Assembly (NCBI GenBank): GCA_900554935.1
Contig: USJF01000051.1
Location: 1 to 8,421 of the forward strand
Reading direction: 5' to 3'
DNA length: 8,421 nt
Origin: an uncultured Porphyromonas sp.
GTDB lineage: Bacteria; Bacteroidota; Bacteroidia; Bacteroidales; Porphyromonadaceae
Every line of letters begins with the position of its first letter. The first letter of the stretch is position 1. Both the position numbers and the translations under genes were made by a program. Shown here one piece after another: positions 1-7,275 of the stretch. The notes below the pieces were generated by a model, which ran no database searches, was not told the origin of the DNA, and was given only the letters and a program-made list of their open reading frames with translations.

Positions 1-19
1 CGACACTGCGTGCCTTGAC

Positions 20-139
20 CAGGGGCTAGCTGAATGGCACCCTGTCGGGTGCTTTATAGGAACCTCCTTGCGGAGGTCTTTACTAATAGACACCCCGCTA
101 AAAACCATACGGCAAGAGCTATCTAATGCGTAACCCCTG
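20..139. repeat. Dispersed hairpin repeat, long copy (A)
   Basis: The element is bounded by a perfect 6-bp inverted pair, CAGGGG at 20-25 and CCCCTG at 134-139. Inside are two hairpins: GCACCC/GGGTGC (37-42 with 47-52, followed by TTTAT) and ACCTCC/GGAGGT (62-67 with 72-77, followed by CTTT). Bases 22-55 match 518-551 of the second copy at 28 of 34 positions, and the 18 bases at 122-139 match 558-575 exactly. About 60 bases carrying the second hairpin are present only here. The hairpins followed by T-rich sequence could also act as terminators for something upstream. I do not recognise a named repeat family. Confidence 0.6.
37..80 (+). terminator. Two tandem terminator-like hairpins
   Basis: The first stem is 37-42 with 47-52, a four-base loop followed by CTTTAT. 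The second is 62-67 with 72-77, a four-base loop followed by CTTTAC. Each stem has six GC-rich base pairs. The T tracts are short, so termination is plausible but not certain. They would stop transcription entering from the left edge and isolate the promoter at 157-188. They lie inside repeat copy A, so termination may be part of what the repeat does. Confidence 0.4.
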
Positions 140-156
140 TCTTAATCTGAGGGAGA

Positions 157-188
157 TTTGGTGTTATTGAGAATTAAAGCTATCTTTG
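157..188 (+). promoter_or_regulatory. Bacteroidetes-type promoter for the orphan transcript
   Basis: TTTG at 157-160 and TATCTTTG at 181-188 are separated by 20 bases. This fits the Bacteroidetes primary sigma factor consensus, a TTTG '-33' box and a TAnnTTTG '-7' box about 19-21 bases apart. Transcription should start near 193-196. No credible gene begins soon after, but a strong hairpin terminator lies about 240 bases downstream. This is the only one of the three promoter candidates here with both boxes perfect at proper spacing. Confidence 0.6.
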
Positions 189-193
189 TGAAA

Positions 194-478
194 GGAAGGA
201 GCCGGTGGGCTACCTTTGGTGGGGATGTGAGAGAGAGACAACGTGCGTCGAGCAAATGCGAAACTCATCAATTTATTACAGTTCCGAGATCATTGGACTG
301 ATGTGATGACTGGCCTCGACTGCTTTCGGGCAGTGTACTCCTTGTGGGTACCGGTGGATTTCAGAGCATTGGCCATCCTCAAATCCTTAATTTCGGAGTT
401 TTTACAATTTCCTCGGCGCACGCCTTATAGATAGTCGGCAGAGTGAGATCTTAGTGAGTCTCGCTGCCGACTATTATT
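194..478 (+). ncRNA. Candidate small RNA (about 285 nt), or short peptide mRNA
   Basis: The boundaries are inferred from the promoter at 157-188 and the hairpin terminator at 431-480. Internal pairings can be seen by eye. CAGTTC (about 284) pairs with GGACTG (about 295-300), flanked by CATCA and TGATG. ACTGC (319-323) pairs with GCAGT (330-334), and GGATTT pairs with AAATCC around 356-386. I cannot match it to 6S, tmRNA, RNase P or SRP RNA. The alternative is a 63-residue basic peptide from GTG 243 to TAG 434. It has no clear ribosome site and no recognisable domain, and its stop codon lies inside the terminator stem. The transcription unit is better supported than either identity. Confidence 0.35.
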
Positions 479-480
479 AT
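431..480 (+). terminator. Strong intrinsic terminator of the orphan transcript
   Basis: ATAGTCGGCAG at 431-441 pairs perfectly over 11 bp with CTGCCGACTAT at 464-474. The enclosed loop can form a further GAGA/TCTC stem (445-448 with 459-462). The hairpin is followed by TATTATTATC, a T-rich tail. The stem is nearly symmetrical, so it could also stop transcription from the other strand, but no minus-strand gene is evident nearby. Confidence 0.65.
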
Positions 481-517
481 CAAGTCTCACCGGTCTTCGG
501 GCTACGCCCTCCCACTG

Positions 518-575
518 GGGGCTATCTGAGTGACACCCTCCAGGGTGCTTTTATATTTCTAATGCGTAACCCCTG
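518..575. repeat. Dispersed hairpin repeat, short copy (B)
   Basis: This is the short form of the repeat at 20-139. The left part, 518-551, matches 22-55 at 28 of 34 bases, and the right part, 558-575, matches 122-139 exactly over 18 bases. The central hairpin is CACCCT (534-539) with AGGGTG (542-547), followed by CTTTTAT. GGGG at 518-521 can pair with CCCC at 570-573, so the ends close as in copy A. Most sequence differences fall in the hairpin loop or keep the stem intact. It lies about 40 bases upstream of the -7 promoter element before the first gene. The adjoining 499-509 holds a further small GGGC-TAC-GCCC hairpin. Confidence 0.6.
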
Positions 576-617
576 ATTTGGACTCTGCACAATAGCGACC
601 ATCTCAAATAATTTCCC

Positions 618-625
618 TAAATTTG
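618..625 (+). promoter_or_regulatory. Probable -7 promoter element of the envelope operon
   Basis: TAAATTTG is a perfect TAnnTTTG match. It lies 37 bases before the ATG of the outer-membrane gene, implying a start near 630 and a leader of roughly 30 bases. No TTTG box occurs at the expected 19-21 base spacing; the nearest one upstream is at 577-580, 37 bases away. This is a one-box call. Confidence 0.45.
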
Positions 626-662
626 CGAGTAGTTTATACCAACCAAGAGAAAGTAGCGATAG

Positions 663-2009
663 ATGAATAAAATGCGCAGATATAGCAGATATATAATAAA
701 GGAAGTTTCTCGCCTTTGCCTAGCTCTCATAGCTATAGTGGCGATGAGCATGATAGGGAATGGTACTGCCAAGGCTCAGGGGGATGTCTCTACGCCCATC
801 ACTCGTCTGGGGTATGGCTCACTGAGCCAAAATGCTCCTGTAGCCTGGCGAGGTATGGGTGGTGTGGGCATCGCTATGAGTAGCCCCAAGTTGATTAACC
901 TCCAAAACCCTGCTGCGTATGGGGCTACCGACTCGCTATCGTTTGTGATGGATATAGCCGCTTCTATCAATTGGGCACATAATAAGGATGCACAGGAAAG
1001 GCACGACGCCATTACTGGTGGGCTCAACTACTTGGCGCTCCAATTTCCGGTCTATAAGGATAGGGTCGCGGTGAGCACTGGTATTGTGCCCTTCTCTAGT
1101 GTAGGCTATAGTTTGCTGAATGATGTGACGATTGAGGGGCGTAAACATGCCAATATCATCCGTCAGTCTTTTGTGGGGAGGGGGTCGCTACAATCGTTTT
1201 ATCTGGGCGTTGGGGCAAGGCTCTTCAAGGGGCTTTATGCGGGTGCCAATGTGAAGTATCACTTTGGCAAATTGACCCACACGGTTCATCTGATACCCAA
1301 TGCGCAGGTGCTATCACAGGATTTTCAGAGCTACACTATTCGACTAGACAACTGGGGCGTGGACCTTGGGCTACAGTATAAGTTTCATCTCCCCACTAAG
1401 GCGCAAGATGAGCTGACGCTGGGATTGACTTATGCGCCTCAGATGAAGTTTAGCCCTGAGCTATTTAGCTTTACCAACACCAACTTTGGCTCTAAGAATA
1501 AGCCCAACATCAGTAGTCGCCTACTGAATCTCCCCTCAGCACTTCCGCACAAGGTAGGCGTAGGTGTGGCGTGGGATATGCCGAAGAAGATGACTTTGGC
1601 CGCCGACTTTGAGGCGCAGCTATGGGGTGGACAAGCTATCAGCAACCCTTTTAAGAATGATCAGGTGACTTTGAAGAATAGCTACAGAGGGGCTATCGGG
1701 GTTCAGGTGGCGCCAGATACCTACGCTAGAAGCTACTACAAAAGGATATACTACCGTGGGGGTATCAACTATCGCACCTCTTATCTATCGATCCCTTCGA
1801 TAGGGCAGGTGCAGACGGTGGGTGCCTCTTTTGGACTGGGGATGCCGGTATCGATGTTTGGCAGTGATAGGACGTCGATGGTCAATCTTACTTTGGAGTA
1901 TAGCCGTGACTTCTCTACGCTCCAAAAGAGCTTTTCGCAGGATATGCTGAAGCTATCGCTAAGTCTGAATTTCAATGAAACGTGGTTTAGGAAACTAAAA
2001 ATCTACTAA
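663..2009 (+). CDS. OmpP1/FadL-like outer-membrane beta-barrel protein
   Basis: The product is 448 residues and probably forms an outer-membrane beta-barrel. Its role is unknown; FadL-family barrels in other bacteria take up hydrophobic compounds. The N-terminus has basic residues, a hydrophobic stretch (about 18-32) and an AKA|QG signal-peptidase site at 38/39. An N-P-A motif follows at 82-84, as in FadL/TodX relatives. The rest alternates polar and hydrophobic residues with many Gly and aromatic positions, and the chain ends in Tyr with FNETWFRK just before. I use the ATG at 663; a Met at codon 4 would leave a shorter but still working signal. It leads a five-gene run, 105 bases before a TPR gene. 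The barrel is well supported, the transport role is not. Confidence 0.75.
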   Translation: MNKMRRYSRYIIKEVSRLCLALIAIVAMSMIGNGTAKAQGDVSTPITRLGYGSLSQNAPVAWRGMGGVGIAMSSPKLINLQNPAAYGATDSLSFVMDIAASINWAHNKDAQERHDAITGGLNYLALQFPVYKDRVAVSTGIVPFSSVGYSLLNDVTIEGRKHANIIRQSFVGRGSLQSFYLGVGARLFKGLYAGANVKYHFGKLTHTVHLIPNAQVLSQDFQSYTIRLDNWGVDLGLQYKFHLPTKAQDELTLGLTYAPQMKFSPELFSFTNTNFGSKNKPNISSRLLNLPSALPHKVGVGVAWDMPKKMTLAADFEAQLWGGQAISNPFKNDQVTLKNSYRGAIGVQVAPDTYARSYYKRIYYRGGINYRTSYLSIPSIGQVQTVGASFGLGMPVSMFGSDRTSMVNLTLEYSRDFSTLQKSFSQDMLKLSLSLNFNETWFRKLKIY

Positions 2010-2020
2010 TAGAATAAACC

Positions 2021-2072
2021 GAATGCAGTGCTAGCCATCCAATAGGAAAAGAGTAATGGCTGGAGGGCATTC
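2021..2072 (+). promoter_or_regulatory. Two-step hairpin in the OMP-TPR gap
   Basis: An outer stem GAATGC (2021-2026) with GCATTC (2067-2072) encloses an inner perfect stem AGCCAT (2033-2038) with ATGGCT (2056-2061). Six bases separate the arms on the left and five on the right. No T tract follows, so it is a poor intrinsic terminator. It could stabilise or process the mRNA or set the ratio between the barrel gene and the genes after it. No TAnnTTTG promoter element is visible in this gap, so read-through from the upstream gene is likely. Confidence 0.4.
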
Positions 2073-2114
2073 AGCGGTAATGAAAAGGCAAACATATTAA
2101 AAAGAGGAATAAAG

Positions 2115-3491
2115 ATGAAAAGAGGATTTTTACTACTGTCGGCTCTGCTTGTGAGCCTACTTGGCTTGGTATCTGTGAGTGCACAAACTGGTGCGGAGTC
2201 GGGGACTCCTTTCGGTCACGGCAATGATAGTATTCAGTGCCGTAGGAATATCTCATTCTACAAGACCTATCACCAGAGCAATAACTTTAAGGATGCTTAT
2301 GACTTTTGGGTGAAAGTGTATGAGGCTTGCCCTGCTGCGAGCAAGGATACCTATATTATAGGTGCGGAGCTACTTAATTGGAAGGCAGATCAGAGCCAGA
2401 CTCCTGAGGAGAAGAGGGAGTGGACGAAGAAGCTGATGGAGATGTACGATACTCGTATCAAGTACTTCGGAGATGACCCTAAGAGTGGAGTGGATTATAT
2501 CCTCGGTAATAAGGTCTCTGACTATATGCGTTTGATGGGCAATGACTCGGACTACGACTTGATCTATAGCTGGCTGGAGCCTGTGGTGAAGGAGAAGGGC
2601 GCTGAGACGGATCCTCTAGCGCTGTCGCAATTTGCCTATGCTTCGATGGCTAGGATGTTTAAGAATCCTGCTCTCAAGGCTAAGTATGTGGATGAGTATA
2701 TGATGGTGGATGGCTACTATGCTCAGAAGATTAGTCAGCTTGAGGCTGCTGGTGATGAGAAGGGTGTCTCTGCCTACAATACTTACAGAGAGAATGCTCA
2801 GGCGATGTTTGCGCAGAGTGGTGCTGCTAGTTGCGAGGTGATGGAGGAGGTATATGCTCCTCAGGTGGAGTCGCACAAGGCAGATAAGGAGTTTCTGTCT
2901 AAAACGATTGCACTGCTACAAGCTGTAGGCTGTACTGAGAGTAATGTCTACTTCGCTATGTCGGAGCATCTATTCAATATCGAGCCAACGGCCGATGCTG
3001 CTACCGGTATTGCCAATAAGGCTTTCAAGGAGAATAAGTATAGCCGCGCTCGTGAGTATTATGAGAAGGCTATTGAGCTAAGCACCAATGATGTGAAGAA
3101 GGGTGAGATCTACTATATGCTCGCCGTGATGAGCTACAAGCAAAATAGCTACAGCGCTGCTCGCTCGTATGCTAATCAGGCGATGGCTCACAAGAGTGGC
3201 TTCGGTGCGCCTATGCTATTGATCGCCAATATGTATGCCTCTACCGCTAAGAGTATCTATCCTGATGATCCTATCAAGCAGCGTATAGTATACTGCCTAG
3301 CAGTGGACAAGGCTCAGCGCGCTAAGGCGATGGACTCTAGTGTGGCCAGTGAGGCTAACCAGCTGATCAATACTTATAGCCAGCACTTCCCAGCAAAGGA
3401 GGATGTATTTATGCACCCTGACCTTGCTCCAGGTGCCTCCTTTACGGTAGGCGGTTGGATCGGCGAATCGACCACTATCCGTACACGATAA
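2115..3491 (+). CDS. Secreted tetratricopeptide-repeat protein of unknown role
   Basis: The product is 458 residues and probably periplasmic. Residues 1-23 are a signal peptide (MKRG, a Leu-rich core, cut VSA|QT). A TPR-like helical pair lies near 42-80, starting at C42 and ending ACP at 71-73. The clearest TPRs are at about 295-365, where FKENKYSRAREYYEKAIEL and the SYSAARSYANQAM helix show the usual Ala/Gly/Tyr pattern. The C-terminus ends with V445-GGWIGESTTIRTR, a tail I remember as conserved in Bacteroidetes homologues. TPR proteins are protein-binding scaffolds; the partner here is unknown. Its place between a barrel protein and lptC suggests envelope assembly, which is inference. The A-rich leader before ATG is typical of the phylum. 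Confidence 0.75.
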   Translation: MKRGFLLLSALLVSLLGLVSVSAQTGAESGTPFGHGNDSIQCRRNISFYKTYHQSNNFKDAYDFWVKVYEACPAASKDTYIIGAELLNWKADQSQTPEEKREWTKKLMEMYDTRIKYFGDDPKSGVDYILGNKVSDYMRLMGNDSDYDLIYSWLEPVVKEKGAETDPLALSQFAYASMARMFKNPALKAKYVDEYMMVDGYYAQKISQLEAAGDEKGVSAYNTYRENAQAMFAQSGAASCEVMEEVYAPQVESHKADKEFLSKTIALLQAVGCTESNVYFAMSEHLFNIEPTADAATGIANKAFKENKYSRAREYYEKAIELSTNDVKKGEIYYMLAVMSYKQNSYSAARSYANQAMAHKSGFGAPMLLIANMYASTAKSIYPDDPIKQRIVYCLAVDKAQRAKAMDSSVASEANQLINTYSQHFPAKEDVFMHPDLAPGASFTVGGWIGESTTIRTR

Positions 3492-3494
3492 GAG

Positions 3495-3522
3495 CGCCCT
3501 ACTTTTCCCCTAAGGGGCGAAG
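3495..3522 (+). promoter_or_regulatory. Small hairpin ahead of lptC
   Basis: In the 36-base gap before lptC, CCCC (3507-3510) pairs with GGGG (3514-3517) around a TAA loop and extends outward, with two mismatches, to CTT/AAG (3502-3522). A competing stem, CGCCC (3495-3499) with GGGCG (3515-3519), uses the same right arm. The hairpin ends six bases before the ATG and could limit ribosome access. There is no T tract on the right side, so termination is unlikely. Confidence 0.3.
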
Positions 3523-3527
3523 AGTCT

Positions 3528-4220
3528 ATGAGTGATATCTCGTCACGAAATATATGGAGAACGATACTAGCACAGCCCAGTATATGGGTCTGTGCTGGTA
3601 TCCTTTTTTACATTACACTCTCTCTTTCTGCCTGTAAAAGCAAGAAGGGAGATACCCTGATCAAAGAGGTGGACTCCCTACCCTATACGATGGTGACGAG
3701 AGATGTCTCATCGCTCGTCTCGGATAGTGGGGTTACGAAGTACAAGCTAGAGTCACCTGTCTGGTATACATACAGCGAACCAGAAGCAAAATGGTATTTT
3801 CCCAAGGGGCTATATGTAGAGCAGTTTGATACGCTATTCAATATCAAAGCCTCTATCAAGGCCGATACCGCCTTTTACTACCAGGATAAAAAGCTATGGG
3901 AGCTAATCGGGAATGTTGAGGTGCTAAGCCGTGAAGGTCAGCGCTACTATGGGCATTCGCTCTACTGGGATGAAGAGATGTCGGAGGTATATTCTCACGA
4001 GCATACCACCATCATACCAAGCACCGGGCAACTAATAGAGAGCAAGTATGGCTTTAAGAGTAATCAAAATATGACCCGTTACGAGCTTTACTCCTCCTCA
4101 GGGCATGTGGATGTGGAGGATAAACCTCTAGCGCCGGCCGATAGTATCACAAAGGCTAAAGATAGCCTAGTAGTCGCTAAATCCCAAGTAACGACTCCAT
4201 TGCCAGCGCCTAAGAAGTAG
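3528..4220 (+). CDS. lptC: LPS export protein LptC, lipoprotein type
   Basis: LptC is part of the Lpt bridge. It takes lipopolysaccharide from the LptBFG transporter in the inner membrane and passes it to LptA in the periplasm. The product is 230 residues. A hydrophobic segment (about 17-35) ends in a lipobox L33-S-A-C36, so this form is probably lipid-anchored instead of held by the transmembrane helix of E. coli LptC. The body (about 50-195) has the short beta-strand pattern of the beta-jellyroll fold, with SPVWYTY near 78 and WELIGNVEVLSREGQRYYGHSLYWDE in the middle. The C-terminal tail is low-complexity and Ala/Pro/Lys-rich. No other early Met is available as a start. It ends six bases before the DUF21/CBS gene, so the two are almost certainly co-transcribed. 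Confidence 0.85.
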   Translation: MSDISSRNIWRTILAQPSIWVCAGILFYITLSLSACKSKKGDTLIKEVDSLPYTMVTRDVSSLVSDSGVTKYKLESPVWYTYSEPEAKWYFPKGLYVEQFDTLFNIKASIKADTAFYYQDKKLWELIGNVEVLSREGQRYYGHSLYWDEEMSEVYSHEHTTIIPSTGQLIESKYGFKSNQNMTRYELYSSSGHVDVEDKPLAPADSITKAKDSLVVAKSQVTTPLPAPKK

Positions 4221-4226
4221 CCACCT

Positions 4227-5477
4227 ATGATATACCTAGCCATCATCATCTGCTTACTATGCTCCGCCTTTTTCAGTATGTCGGAGATCAGTTTTGTCTC
4301 TGCCGACCGGCTCAAAGTGGAGCTGGATAAAAGTAGTCAGAATACCATCTCACGTATCGCCACCCACTTCTACAAGAATGGGAGCCGATTCATCACCACA
4401 GCGCTGGTGGGCAATAACATTGTCAATGTAGTCTACGGCCTCTTGATTGCCAAGGCGCTAGAGCAACCCCTCAGCGCAGTGCTGCACAGCGACTTCTCAG
4501 TAGTGATGGTACAGACTATTATCTCCACCGCCTTTGTCATTGTCTTCGCCGAGTATATCCCTAAGGCGATAGGGCAGGCGAAGCCCAATATCGTGATACG
4601 CCTTATCACACTGCCCTTTTTCCTAATCTACATCCTACTCTACCCCATCACGCTACTGATTGGATGGATTAGCAAGATCTTCTTCAAACTCTTTGGTGTG
4701 AAGAATGAGGATGACAATGTACAACCACTTACCAAGGTAGACCTCGACTATTTTATTGAGAGCAATGTCAATCAGCAAGAAAATGCCGATGAAGCGCGTA
4801 TTCTACAAAATGCGCTCGAGTTTTCTGATATTAAAATAAGAGACTGCCTCGTACCTCGCAATGAGATCACCGCCGTGAGCGACAAACTCACGAGGGAGGA
4901 GCTGATCGAGATATTTGATAAAACAGGCTTCTCCAAGCTCCCTGTCTACAAAGAAGATATCGATGATATCACCGGTTATATCCATAGCATTGAGATGTTT
5001 AGGTTGGGTAATTCGCAAGAATGGCAAAGCCGGATACTCTCCACGATCTTCATTCCCGAATCTCTCCCTGCCGAGAACGCCTTGAAGCAACTGATGCAGA
5101 AGAAGCGAAGCCTAGCTATTGTGGTAGATGAGCTAGGTGGCACAGCGGGGATGGTGACCTTAGAGGATATTGTGGAGGAGATATTTGGCGATATTGAGGA
5201 TGAGCACGACACTCAGAAGATCGCCATGCGACAGGTAGGGGAGAATGAATATATCATCTCTGGACGCGCTGAAGTGGATACGCTTAATGAGCAATTCGAC
5301 CTACAGATTCCCGAGAACGAAGACTACCAGACACTAGCAGGATTTATCCTACACTACAGCCAGGAAATACCCGACCCGGGAGAAGAATTTACCATCCCTC
5401 CACACTTCCAAATACAAGTGCTGAGAGCAACCGGTAATAAGATAACACTAGTACGACTACGTAAGATAGAGTCTTGA
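4227..5477 (+). CDS. CNNM/CorC-type DUF21-CBS membrane protein (hemolysin family, GldE-like)
   Basis: The product is 416 residues with the classic layout of this family. A DUF21 membrane domain (1 to about 158) has hydrophobic segments near 1-25, 55-77, 90-108 and 124-155, with SMSE at 17-20, GNN at 62-64 and ExxPK at 109-113. A CBS pair follows (about 200-258 and 270-325), with the second ending TLEDIVEEIFGDI. The C-terminal CorC/HlyC domain spans about 340-412. Some relatives export Mg2+ or other divalent cations, and CBS pairs usually sense adenine nucleotides. 'Hemolysin' is a historical name. Gliding Bacteroidetes use the relative GldE, but no other gliding genes are here, so no symbol is given. 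It sits six bases after lptC and 26 before aspS. Confidence 0.85.
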   Translation: MIYLAIIICLLCSAFFSMSEISFVSADRLKVELDKSSQNTISRIATHFYKNGSRFITTALVGNNIVNVVYGLLIAKALEQPLSAVLHSDFSVVMVQTIISTAFVIVFAEYIPKAIGQAKPNIVIRLITLPFFLIYILLYPITLLIGWISKIFFKLFGVKNEDDNVQPLTKVDLDYFIESNVNQQENADEARILQNALEFSDIKIRDCLVPRNEITAVSDKLTREELIEIFDKTGFSKLPVYKEDIDDITGYIHSIEMFRLGNSQEWQSRILSTIFIPESLPAENALKQLMQKKRSLAIVVDELGGTAGMVTLEDIVEEIFGDIEDEHDTQKIAMRQVGENEYIISGRAEVDTLNEQFDLQIPENEDYQTLAGFILHYSQEIPDPGEEFTIPPHFQIQVLRATGNKITLVRLRKIES

Positions 5478-5503
5478 AATAAGACAATAAGATATTTAGA
5501 GAT

Positions 5504-7264
5504 ATGTATAGGACAACAACTTGTGGTGCACTCCGTGCAGCCAACATCGGAGAAGAGGTAACCCTCGCAGGATGGGTACAGAGAAATCGCCGTATGGGAG
5601 GTATGAGCTTCATCGACCTTCGTGATAGATACGGCATCACACAGCTAGTATTTAGCCAAGAGCACAATGCAGAGCTCGCCGAAAAAGCAGCCCACTTAGG
5701 ACGTGAATACGTGATTCAGGTAAGGGGCAAAGTGGCAGAGCGCTCATCTAAAAATGATAAATTAGAGACAGGCGAAATTGAGGTGATTGTCACCTCACTC
5801 ACGGTGCTCAATCAATCAGAGACTCCGCCATTCACCATTGAGGATCAGTCCGATGGTGGCGACGAGCTACGTATGAAGTACCGCTACCTTGACCTACGTC
5901 GCTCCCCAGTGCGTCGCAATCTCGAGCTACGCCACAGAATGGGTATCGCCATTCGTCAGTACCTAGATGGACTCAACTTCCTAGAGGTAGAGACCCCAGT
6001 ACTTATCAAGTCCACCCCCGAGGGTGCGAGAGACTTCGTGGTACCTAGCCGTATGAATCCAGGGGAGTTTTACGCCCTTCCACAGTCGCCACAAACATTC
6101 AAGCAACTACTGATGGTGGCTGGCTTTGACCGCTACTTCCAGATTGTAAAGTGCTTCCGTGATGAGGACCTACGTGCCGATCGCCAGCCCGAGTTTACCC
6201 AGATAGACTGCGAGATGTCATTTGTAGAGCAGGAAGATATCCTCAATACCTTCGAAGGACTAAGCAAGCATCTCTTCCACGAGATTCTTGGTATTGAGCA
6301 GACCGAAGCCTACCCACGTATCAGCTGGCACGATGCGATGAAGTACTACGGTAGCGATAAGCCCGATACCCGTTTTGGGATGCGTTTCGTGGAGCTAATG
6401 GAGGTGCTACAAGGGCACGGCTTCAAAGTCTTTGATGAGGCTAAGTACATCGGAGGTATCTGCGTAAAGGGTGCCGCTAGCTACACACGTAAGCAACTCG
6501 ACCAGCTCACAGAGTATGTAAAGCAACCACAAGTAGGCGCCAAAGGAATGGTTTACGCCAGAGTAGCCGAAGGTGGAGAGGTAAAGAGTAGTGTGGATAA
6601 ATTCTACTCCCCTGAAGTGCTTCAGCAATTGGCCAAAGCAATGGAGGCCGAGGCAGGCGACCTTATACTGATACTAAGTGGCGATGATGCGATGAAGACC
6701 CGCAAACAACTCGGTACCCTCCGACTTCATGTAGCCGACCAAGAAGGGCTAATGGATCCAAATACCTTCTCCTGCCTATGGGTAGTTGACTTCCCCCTAC
6801 TTGAATGGGACGATGAGACACAGCGCTACTACGCAATGCACCACCCCTTCACTTCACCAAAGCCCGAAGATATTCCACTCCTAGACACCAACCCAGGCGA
6901 AGTACGTGCCAATGCCTATGACATGGTGGTCAACGGTGTAGAGGTAGGTGGCGGATCTATCCGTATCCACGATAGCCAACTACAGAAAAAGATGTTTGAA
7001 GTCCTTGGATTTACCGACGAAAAGGCCGAGCAGCAGTTTGGCTTCTTGATGAATGCCTTTAAGTATGGTGCTCCTCCTCATGGAGGTATCGCCTATGGTT
7101 TCGATCGATGGGTATCGCTATTTGCCAAGCTAGATAGCATCCGTGATACCATCGCCTTCCCAAAGAATAACTCCGGACGCGATGTGATGATTGATGCCCC
7201 ATCCATCCTCGACCAAGAGCAGCTCGACGAGCTTTCCCTAGTGAGTAAAGCTCCCAAGGCGTAA
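5504..7264 (+). CDS. aspS: Aspartyl-tRNA synthetase (bacterial type)
   Basis: This cytoplasmic class II enzyme joins aspartate to tRNA-Asp using ATP. The product is 586 residues, full length for the bacterial type. It has an N-terminal OB-fold anticodon domain (1 to about 105), the start of the catalytic core with QSPQ at 194-197, motif 2 with FRDED at 218-222 and RQPEFTQID after it, a bacterial GAD insert (about 285-430), and motif 3 [10 protein letters not shown] at 528-537 with Arg535, then AFPKN at 551-555. Residue 31 is Met and residue 83 is Lys. At the equivalent sites I recall Leu and Lys marking enzymes specific for tRNA-Asp and His and Gly marking those that also charge tRNA-Asn. This points weakly to the specific form. 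It is the last gene before the 7276-7321 terminator. Confidence 0.97.
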   Translation: MYRTTTCGALRAANIGEEVTLAGWVQRNRRMGGMSFIDLRDRYGITQLVFSQEHNAELAEKAAHLGREYVIQVRGKVAERSSKNDKLETGEIEVIVTSLTVLNQSETPPFTIEDQSDGGDELRMKYRYLDLRRSPVRRNLELRHRMGIAIRQYLDGLNFLEVETPVLIKSTPEGARDFVVPSRMNPGEFYALPQSPQTFKQLLMVAGFDRYFQIVKCFRDEDLRADRQPEFTQIDCEMSFVEQEDILNTFEGLSKHLFHEILGIEQTEAYPRISWHDAMKYYGSDKPDTRFGMRFVELMEVLQGHGFKVFDEAKYIGGICVKGAASYTRKQLDQLTEYVKQPQVGAKGMVYARVAEGGEVKSSVDKFYSPEVLQQLAKAMEAEAGDLILILSGDDAMKTRKQLGTLRLHVADQEGLMDPNTFSCLWVVDFPLLEWDDETQRYYAMHHPFTSPKPEDIPLLDTNPGEVRANAYDMVVNGVEVGGGSIRIHDSQLQKKMFEVLGFTDEKAEQQFGFLMNAFKYGAPPHGGIAYGFDRWVSLFAKLDSIRDTIAFPKNNSGRDVMIDAPSILDQEQLDELSLVSKAPKA

Positions 7265-7275
7265 CTAGCTTTTAT

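Larger units (their letters stand above)
1..662. other. Signal-rich stretch without a convincing protein gene
   Basis: This 662-base stretch has no reading frame that looks like a known protein on either strand. It holds two copies of a hairpin-bearing repeat, a consensus promoter, a strong terminator and a second promoter element just before the first gene, all listed separately. One plus-strand frame is open from base 2 to a TAA at 131-133 and could be the 3' end of a gene lying to the left. That frame runs through two hairpins and one repeat copy, so I regard it as more likely non-coding. A 63-codon frame starting at a GTG (243-434) lies inside the proposed small transcript and is discussed there. 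Confidence 0.6.

Noticed and set aside
2..133. Open frame from the left edge ending at TAA 131-133, possible 3' end of a gene
   Set aside because: It runs through two hairpins and a repeat copy, and the translated sequence resembles no known family. Forty-three open codons is within chance.
243..434. 63-codon plus-strand frame from a GTG
   Set aside because: It has no recognisable domain, no clear ribosome site and a rare start codon, and its stop lies inside the terminator stem. It is kept only as a rival reading of the orphan transcript.
577..580. TTTG as the -33 box for the promoter at 618-625
   Set aside because: The spacing of 37 bases is far outside the 19-21 expected.
1..662. CRISPR array, tRNA or known structural RNA
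   Set aside because: There are only two repeat copies with unequal lengths, no regular spacers, no tRNA cloverleaf and no match by eye to 6S, tmRNA, RNase P or SRP RNA.
776..1148. Minus-strand frames opposite the barrel gene
   Set aside because: They are shadows of a well-supported plus-strand gene and show no protein-like pattern.
2616..2876. 86-codon minus-strand frame opposite the TPR gene
   Set aside because: It is antisense to strongly coding sequence, and its His/Leu/Ser-rich content is typical of a shadow frame.
4803..5212. Minus-strand frames opposite the DUF21/CBS gene
   Set aside because: They overlap conserved CBS-domain coding sequence and have no signal of their own.
5471..5485. 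GTCTT-AAGAC hairpin over the DUF21/CBS stop codon as a terminator
   Set aside because: The stem is five A/T-rich pairs with no T tract. It is too weak to split the operon.
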